DNA from: Physcia stellaris
Taxonomy: Eukaryota > Ascomycota > Lecanoromycetes > Caliciales > Physciaceae
Length of the DNA: 25,808 bases
Reading direction: 5' to 3'
Assembly: GCA_018902385.1 (NCBI GenBank)
Contig: JABSSW010000109.1
Coordinates: 1 to 25,808 of the forward strand
Shown: positions 20,170 to 25,808 of the stretch, one piece after another
Position numbering within the stretch: position 1 is the stretch's first letter
Layout of the letters: each line of letters starts with the position of its first letter
Program-made: the position numbers and the translations under genes
The notes under the pieces: generated by a model
The model's database searches: none
Told to the model about the DNA's origin: nothing
What the model saw: only the letters and a program-made list of their open reading frames with translations

Positions 20170-20990
20170 TGTGCTCACGGCTATGACACTGCTGGAAGCC
20201 TATGACCGTCAATGCTTTCCCAACTATAAAATCCAGGCACAGAAGCTTTGATGGAAGGAGACATAATATTGAGCACGATATTCCACCGAAGCATCCGCCT
20301 GCCTAAAGCAGGTGATGGCGGTGGGCTCCAACTTCAGCAGAACGGTATCGCTTTCGACCGAAGTCGAGGCCTTGGGGTTTTGAACATTGTCCATCTCTTC
20401 GTGACTTCTTACGGGAGTATCGACGATTTGGAACTATGGAGCTGCTGCTGTGAGTGTGTTCCAGATCTACATCTTACGGAGTTGGAATATCACCCACTTC
20501 TCGAAAGGCGACGTCGCTCCCCATGTATCATCGCAAATTAGACGAATCGGGAGAGGTCGATGATTTTATCGGTTAGCTAGGACGAGCTGGGCAGGTTTCG
20601 GTAGAACTCCGGTTGCATCATAGCATTGGAAGTGGGAGGGCTCCCTTCCCTTCTGAGGCATGACTCCCACGATTTTGCCGGAAGAAAAGAGTGCGAGCGA
20701 CATGATCAAGATCCCGCAACTTTCCCGGTCTCTAAGGAGGAAGTAAAGAGTACTCGGCGAGTGGGGATTCGAGATCACTTTCGTCTATTTGGAGTTGCGG
20801 TGCACTCTGAAAATGCAAGGAAAAGTCTGGTCCCGAGAATCATTCTGAGGGTTGTTCCCACATGGACGAGAGCTTGGGGGCAGATATCCTGAGGTCCAGC
20901 AGACTGGGTCTGCAGTGAGGGCATCTGCACTTTGCTGAAGGTTTCGCCGGCGCGCAAGCAAGGCACAACCTACTGTAAGCCCCGAAAGCG
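20170..20990. other. Ordinary-composition stretch, no recognised gene
   Basis: Open stretches at 20248-20541 (97 codons, plus) and 20626-20892 (88 codons, plus) have no motif I recognise, and their frames are not linked by obvious introns. A palindromic CGCCTGCCTAAAGCAGG sits near 20300. It may be decayed gene sequence or intergenic DNA. Confidence 0.4.
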
Positions 20991-21014
20991 CCCGGACTAT
21001 ATGCGTCGCAGTCC

Positions 21015-21290
21015 CGACAGAGAGGTAGTATCCAAGAGAATCAAGTGATTAGCCGACTGGCGACGCGACTCGAGAAACTCTCTCGTAAATTTGGATATCA
21101 TAGCCCAACTTATTCGAATCCTTCGAGACTTAAATTGAAAAACCTTGGCCTAGCTCCAGGAATCAGTAGCAGAGTAGCCGTTCATCTTCCGACAACAAAA
21201 GTAGAGAATGCTGCCGTGTTGGCTCAGGAAATTGCGGGCTGTTTCGCGGAGAGTGTAGTCGTTAAAGGATTCAGCGTTATGATGCTCTGA
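21015..21290 (+). CDS. Hypothetical ORF, no recognised family
   Basis: The open frame ends at a TGA at 21288. It runs ISRLATRLEKLSRKFGYHSP, LKLKNLGLAPGISSRVAVHL, then ENAAVLAQEIAGCFAESVV. The second half is protein-like, with a plausible amphipathic helix. There is no ATG before it in the same frame close by, so it is either an exon or a relic. It lies 23 bases upstream of the signal-peptide-like ORF and about 125 bases before the DUF3632-like remnant, and may belong to the same former gene cluster. I cannot suggest a function. Confidence 0.25.
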   Translation, partial: RQRGSIQENQVISRLATRLEKLSRKFGYHSPTYSNPSRLKLKNLGLAPGISSRVAVHLPTTKVENAAVLAQEIAGCFAESVVVKGFSVMML

Positions 21291-21313
21291 ATCATACCGT
21301 ATCTTGGTACAAC

Positions 21314-21400
21314 ATGAGGCTGTTCATCGCCTCCAACCTCCTGATGGCCGCCTTTGGACTGGCCTCCGCATTGGTTGTCCCTATCGCCATCCAGCTCTGA
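21314..21400 (+). CDS. 28-residue ORF that is almost entirely a signal peptide
   Basis: ATG at 21314 in a reasonable fungal start context (ACAACATGAGG). The protein begins MRLFIASNLLMAAFGLASA and continues LVVPIAIQL to a TGA at 21398. It has a basic residue near the start, a hydrophobic core and an A-S-A cleavage-type site, so it looks like a secretion signal with only 8-9 residues after it. It may be a truncated secreted-protein gene, a first exon (weak GT and CTGAT signals lie just downstream), or a true micropeptide. It is too short for a family call. Confidence 0.35.
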   Translation: MRLFIASNLLMAAFGLASALVVPIAIQL

Positions 21401-21415
21401 TAATTCTACATTTCC

Positions 21416-22345
21416 GTGTCAAGCAACAACAGCGTAGCTATACCGAGTAGCAGGTCGATTAAGGCTTGGGCTGACGCGGCCCGGAGAGACCCTCGACGAC
21501 AAGGCGTTGTGTCGCAGCGTACGATTAATATTCTGGCAAACATGCTCGAAGGTAGAGAAGTCCCAGAGAGCGCCGCTATCTCAATTGCTGCATTATACGA
21601 TCCTTGGATAAGACAACGGCCCCAGGTCTGTTTGGGGGTGTGGAGCCAATTGTGTGATGCTATTAGAGCGCTAGGTGGCAATGCGGAGATCGACCACATT
21701 TAATCCGGCTTTTTGAACGCGATGGCAGAGACTTCCGGGCACGTTACAGATCGGGAGCGGCAGGCCCATTGGTCAGAGGTGGGTTCTCAGGGGGTTTACT
21801 GGAAAGGACTTTACCAGGCCTGGCGATAATCTTTAGACATTACGCGATCCACAGTGAGTCTCCTGACGCCCAGTTTTCACGAGCCGCTATTGGGGAAAGA
21901 AACTCGCACGATAGGTGTCGAGCCTGGATCGTCCGGTACCTGACAGGTGACTGGACCGACGCTCAAGGCAGACTCTGATGGATATGTTTGTCACCTTCGG
22001 CGCACTATGCCTGGTGGTTGCATGGCGAGGACATAGGCATGGCCTTTCATGCTAAGATTGGCCTCCTGGATGGACTCAAGTGCCTTACCGCACACCCATA
22101 GAGATACGTCGAGCGAGAACGAATGTACCGCCAGCAGCTGTCTGGATCCTGGGCGCGGGAGAGACAATATTTGAACTTTGCACCCATGGCAAGCTGGATA
22201 CAGAAGGCGATTGTAGCTTAGTCCAGTGGACCTACTGGAAGAAAAGGTTCCATGAGATTGCTACGAGCCCGATGCTGCCCTATGATGTCGAGATATTGCT
22301 GAAAAGGCAGTCATGAGGATGGAAGACCTTGGGGTCAGATTCAGC
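21416..22345 (+). pseudogene. DUF3632-like protein remnant, frame-broken
   Basis: The first part (21416-21700) reads SIKAWADAARRDPRRQG, then VVSQRTINILANMLEG, AALYDPW and LWSQ-like VWSQLCDAIRALGGN. The last part (22080-22345) reads PPAAVWILGAGETIFELC, then WTYWKKRFHEIA. After a one-frame shift it ends with DIAEKAVMRMEDLG. This is the head-to-tail pattern I know from fungal DUF3632 proteins (an N-terminal helical part with ALYDP; a C-terminal AA-WI-AGE segment followed by W-FWK-RF). The middle (21701-22079) changes frame several times, with ERDGRDFRARY near the break. No ATG opens the first part. Function of the family is unknown. Family assignment is from memory of its pattern. Confidence 0.5.
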
Positions 22346-23180
22346 GTCAAAATACCTCCCATGTTCCTTCTAGTTAGCATTGGCTTTCAGCGCCTGACGA
22401 CTAGCAAACTAGGAAGAGAATTTTCTTTCTTCAGAATTTCAATTTAATTATAGACACTGAATGGCCTTAGCAATCAGGGTTGTTCTATTGACTCTCGGTC
22501 ATCATGTTGTTCCACAGAGTAGAAGCCTTGAGCTCATCTCATCTACCAGCATCCTTAGATCCCAAGCTTTCATCGCGACGAATGGCGAAGGGATATGATC
22601 ATAGGGCGCTGGTACCTATGATGGACGTATGACAGGGTAAATAGAGTTTCTGTATCAAAGAGGTAGGATTGGCGGGGAGGTTGAGTTACTCGCAGTGCGG
22701 AAAGTTTAGCTTTGACATTTCCCGGCCTCTGCCTGGTGTGCTTCGACCATTAAGGTCGGCGTGCGCTGGAGTTTGCATCGGGCTGATCAACATTTTTTGC
22801 TGAAGATTCATGTGCTGGTTTCAAGCCTCCTCTAAATGTGAGACAGTCGCAGGGTCCCCCGTCTTATGCCGTCGAAGTCTGCGGATGTGCGCGCTTATGG
22901 ACAATTCTAAGAACGTCGCTTGCTGATCCTTGACATGAGAACTGTGATGCGCAAAGAGCAAGATGAATCTTGCATGCGCCCACGTGGATACCTTTTTCCC
23001 ACCGATTTCTCCGGGAAACCTAGAATTCATCTCACCGTTTCTTCCGAGTGCAGCTTGCCGGAACGTGCCCCTAAGTGATCCGTGGATACTACGTCCCTTG
23101 GCCTTCTCGACGACAAATTTGCCTTCGTTTTAGAGTCAATCGAGTAGCCTTCATCCGGGTGTTGTCACTTCTTGTCGCGT
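22346..23180. other. Intergenic or decayed sequence, no recognised gene
   Basis: I see no coding pattern with a known motif on either strand. The minus-strand open stretch 23030-22821 (69 codons) has no support. The GGCGAAGGGATATGATCATAG area and the rest show no repeat structure. Confidence 0.45.
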
Positions 23181-23186
23181 CTTGCC

Positions 23187-23633
23187 ATGACGTGGATTTC
23201 TTCTTTGTTCGTCGCAGCATTCTCGCTGTCCACCAAGTATCAGCCTTAGCACTTGCCCCAACTTCTAATGCAAATGTCGGATCCTCTCCGTTACTCGAAA
23301 ATGCCGCTAATCCGACGGCCAATATGCCCGCGGTTGCGGAATTTAACATCGCGTTACCCGAAAGTGCCGTATGAAATCCATCTACCTGGCTACAACAACA
23401 TTATGTCCATCTACGCGAGGAGCGGATTGCAGAAAACCAAAAAGGAAAGATACATCTCCCAGACCTACGGAGATTCGTTCCTTAAATACACGGACGACAT
23501 TACACGCGAATACCGCGCCCAGGAATTCATGCCCAGGATTGCTCGGGACTGGACAATAAATCTCGAATCCTTTACGTATGTACCCAAAACAGTATCGCCA
23601 GGGCATAGTTCATACCTACGCCAAAAGACATAA
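23187..23633 (+). pseudogene. Possible small secreted protein relic, frame-broken
   Basis: ATG at 23187 opens MTWISSLFVAAFSLSTKYQP, a signal-peptide-like start, and stops at a TAG at 23247. From 23230 another frame carries on as VSALALAPTSNANVGSSPL and PAVAEFNIALPESAV. From about 23370 the first frame takes over again with YEIHLPGYNNIMSIYARSG, YGDSFLKYTDDITREYRAQE and DWTINLESFTYVPK, to a stop at 23631. The natural-looking residue mix switches frame twice and returns, as if two compensating indels or an unrecognised intron were involved. I cannot name a family. A secreted, possibly lineage-specific protein is an inference. Confidence 0.35.
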
Positions 23634-24772
23634 TCGCTGACGCTTGTTTGCACTTACAGAAAATGGACAATCTCAATTAGTGGGGTGTCTTCGGCCGTCC
23701 TTTGCCGACCATGATGGCTCTGCAAAGTCTTAGAGCGCTAGATCGACAGCTGCAGCTGCATGGTCCGGCGCATCTGGTTTACTATGGGCGAAGGTCCTTT
23801 TTCGAAATGAGGGGAATTAAAGATTTTGCAAATACAACCAAACTCTGCGAACGATATGGTAGCGAGTGAGAAGAGGTTACGGCGGGCAGATTGAGCCTGA
23901 TGGTTCACAGACGTCCCGGATAAGTCGGAAGCTCTAAAGTGTCTCTTGACGGGTCTCATCAGACTTTGGGTTCCTCATATTCTCGGGGAACATATCTTTC
24001 CCGGTGCTTCATGGTTGTCCGAGGCAAAACCGAGCTCCAGTGGTTCATGCTAGAAGATTGTAGGTGCTGCAAGTCGTAACGTATGTTCAGTCTGGAGCAT
24101 CCCAGAATCTCAGCTCCTTTATCCATCCAGTGCGAGCCTGAAAGTCCCGAGGCCCTGGGTTGACCTGTAAACCATGCTGCTACGGATGTGGATGTCGAGT
24201 CTCTAAAACCGTATATGCCTTCGTCAGCTTCGTCATCAGGAGTCAAGTGCATCTGCATCTGTTCTTTCCTGTACAACGTCAATCAGTTCTCATGGAAGTA
24301 CCATCAAGAACCTGCAGCCTTGTGTTTGCAGCTCTAATCATGACCCGCGTTTGAGGCATGGGCACCGGTCTATTTTTGTTCGCGTCGCTGTTGGTGGTTC
24401 ATCCGTTCAGTACGAAGGCTCTGACTTGATCAGCGATGAAAATATCACTGCTTGAGAATGATGCAGTTTCGAGGCACTGGGCGATTGACGATACGTCGAC
24501 AAGTCTCTGACAGGTATTCCCTGGCAAGGAAGAGTCGGCCCGCTCGGCCCGGCTTTCTCAACTGACAGGTGTTGCCGATCATCTTGCCTCGAAACAGGCA
24601 GTTATAGACGATCGTCTCTCGTTATCTAATCGCTGAAATCGTTATCAATTACCAGCTACAGGACTTTCAAAATGCTGTACTTCCTACGATAACAATGGCA
24701 GTCGCTAGGGGTCACTCGTACGGAGTGCTCTCCTTGATGTATCCACGAACATAATGACATGGTTTGTGCTGA
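23634..24772. other. Region upstream of the gamma-glutamyltranspeptidase gene
   Basis: No gene is recognised. A minus-strand open stretch (24282-23959, 107 codons) has a protein-like mix but no motif or supporting structure. The DNA just before the gene contains GCCCGCTCGGCCCGGC (about 24538) and two CTGACAGGT words (about 24508 and 24562), which may be promoter features. Nothing here can be assigned with confidence. Confidence 0.4.
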
Positions 24773-25808
24773 ATGTCATTGTCTATGGATTTAATACATG
24801 CCGCATGCGCAACCGCATCTCAAGTCTTCTTCGGAGATTCCGCGACCGAAGCAAACCATAAACATGGAGCCGTCGCGTCCGAGAGCAAGATATGCAGTCA
24901 AGTTGGTATCGACCTGATGAAAGCTGGTGGAAATGCCGCCGATGCTGTAAGCTCGGAGCAGTCACCCTGTGAATCCTCGACTTACTTATCGGCAGGTTGT
25001 GGGAACAACTTTTTGTGTTGGCGTTGTTGGTAGGGAAAGACCTCTGATGCACCAAATCTTTTGTAGCTGACATCAGCAATAGGTATGTACCATAGCGGTA
25101 TAGGAGGCGGCGGTTTTGCGCTAGCACGTTCCTCCAACGGTAGCTACGAATCCATCGACTTCCGAGAAACCGCGCCAGGCGCAGCCTTCGAGCACATGTA
25201 CCGCGGCAATGTCAATGGATCTGTTGCTGGCGGGCTTGCAAGGTTGGCACAATCTTCGGCATTCCGACATGGCTGATTAGGCAAAGTGGTATACCTGGCG
25301 AGCTGCGAGGGCTTGAATACATACATCAGCACTATGGAGTACTTCAATGGTCTGCGGTAATGGCGCCCGCCATAGGACTTGCAAGAAATGGATTCGCAGT
25401 GTCTGCAGATCTCGCTGGGGCTATGCGGGGTGCTGGTCACGACAACGATTTTCTGAAGAAGGACGAGTTTTTGACTAAGGATCATACATGGGCAATGGAC
25501 TTTGCGCCGAACGGAACGAAACTCGGTGCGGGAGATACTATGACGCGAAGGCGTTACGCGGACACACTTGAGACCATAGCTTCTTTTGGTGCAGACATTT
25601 TCTATCAGGGGGCAATGGCTAACGCCATGGTTGCTGCTGTGCTGGCAAGCAACGGGTCAATTTCGCTGGACGACTTGAGCAGCTATAGAATATCCTCTCG
25701 AAAAGCAGTCGAAATCGAGTACAAAGGCTTCCACATTGCAAGCTGCGGCGTACCTGCTAGTGGGGCAGTCGCACTCAGTAGCATTAAGACGGTTGAAGGT
25801 TACGAGAA
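24773..25808 (+). CDS. Gamma-glutamyltranspeptidase, 5' part, runs off the window
   Basis: GGT removes the gamma-glutamyl group from glutathione and related amides and passes it to water or an amino acid; the precursor cuts itself into two subunits. Four exons: 24773-24946, 24996-25029, 25083-25242 and 25287 to the end, about 296 residues, covering most of the large subunit. Visible motifs: HGAVASES, GGNAADA joined by splicing to VVGTTFCVGVVG, YHSGIGGGGF, FRETAPGAAF (its Arg is the residue that binds the substrate carboxylate in known GGTs), SGIPGELRGLE, and ASCGVPASG near the edge. The self-cleaving Thr lies beyond the window. The start at 24773 has a stop directly upstream in frame; the N-terminus is only weakly hydrophobic, so secretion is unclear. 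The exons read without breaks. Confidence 0.88.
24947..24995 (+). other. Intron 1 of the gamma-glutamyltranspeptidase gene (49 bp)
   Basis: Starts GTAAGC, ends GGCAG, with a CTTAC branch-type word. Removing it joins GGNAADA to VVGTTF in frame, as in GGT proteins. Confidence 0.85.
25030..25082 (+). other. Intron 2 of the gamma-glutamyltranspeptidase gene (53 bp)
   Basis: Starts GTAGGG, ends AATAG, with CTGAC as branch site. Removing it joins CVGVVG to MYHSGIGGGGF in frame. Confidence 0.85.
25243..25286 (+). other. Intron 3 of the gamma-glutamyltranspeptidase gene (44 bp)
   Basis: Starts GTTGGC, ends CAAAG, with CTGAT as branch site. Removing it joins AGGLA to SGIPGELRGLE in frame. The 5' splice site is weaker than in introns 1 and 2, and the intron is short even for a fungus. 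Confidence 0.78.

Noticed and set aside
23959-24282. Minus-strand 107-codon frame with a protein-like residue mix.
   Set aside because: No motif, no introns or extension in either direction that keeps a frame, and no clear start context. Kept out of the gene list for lack of support.
1-25808. tRNA, rRNA or CRISPR arrays.
   Set aside because: A scan by eye found no cloverleaf with conserved tRNA words, no rRNA-like conserved block and no regularly spaced identical repeats.

Overview
The window looks like nuclear DNA of a filamentous ascomycete fungus. The evidence is small GT-AG introns with CTRAY-type branch sites in the one clear host gene, a DUF3632-like gene remnant, decayed Ty3/gypsy elements, and a sharp two-part base composition. 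Positions 1 to about 18,620 are very AT-rich and heavily decayed by C-to-T type mutation. Positions about 18,730 to 25,808 have ordinary composition.

The AT-rich part is a nested stack of LTR retrotransposons. (i) An outer plus-strand gypsy element starts at or before base 1. It has Gag with a zinc knuckle (1383-1868), reverse transcriptase and RNase H (2557 to about 4500), then integrase (12385 to about 13512), with a possible right terminal repeat from 17952. (ii) A complete but dead minus-strand gypsy element (4556-12379) is inserted between the RNase H and integrase parts of the outer element. It has 214/221-bp LTRs, TG...CA ends and a 5-bp target duplication TATCG. On its own strand the order is Gag, RT, RNase H, integrase, then an unexplained tail of about 2.6 kb. 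(iii) A young non-autonomous LTR element (15208-17289) has 151-bp LTRs differing at one base, the target duplication GTGAT, and a frame-broken Gag-like gene ending in a CxxC...H zinc finger. It carries none of the surrounding decay, so it arrived after the mutation episode.

The decay signature is itself unusual. In the AT-rich DNA nearly every surviving C is followed by A or G; CpC and CpT (ApG and GpG on the other strand) are almost gone. Canonical RIP, as described in Neurospora, prefers CpA. Catalytic-site losses in the two elements mostly agree with a CpC/CpT preference.

From 18.6 to 24.8 kb there is a tandem array at the composition boundary, then mostly gene relics: a read-through ORF (18724-18957), two diverged tandem copies of an unknown coding segment (about 19.2-19.6 and 19.74-20.17 kb), a 28-residue signal-peptide-like ORF (21314-21400), a frame-broken DUF3632-like remnant (21416-22345) and a possible secreted-protein relic (23187-23633). 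The only gene that looks intact is a gamma-glutamyltranspeptidase (24773 to beyond 25808), with three short introns and its 3' part outside the window.

I see no tRNA, rRNA or CRISPR. The picture is the edge of a transposon-rich AT isochore grading through pseudogenes into normal gene space. All coordinates and alignments were read by eye.
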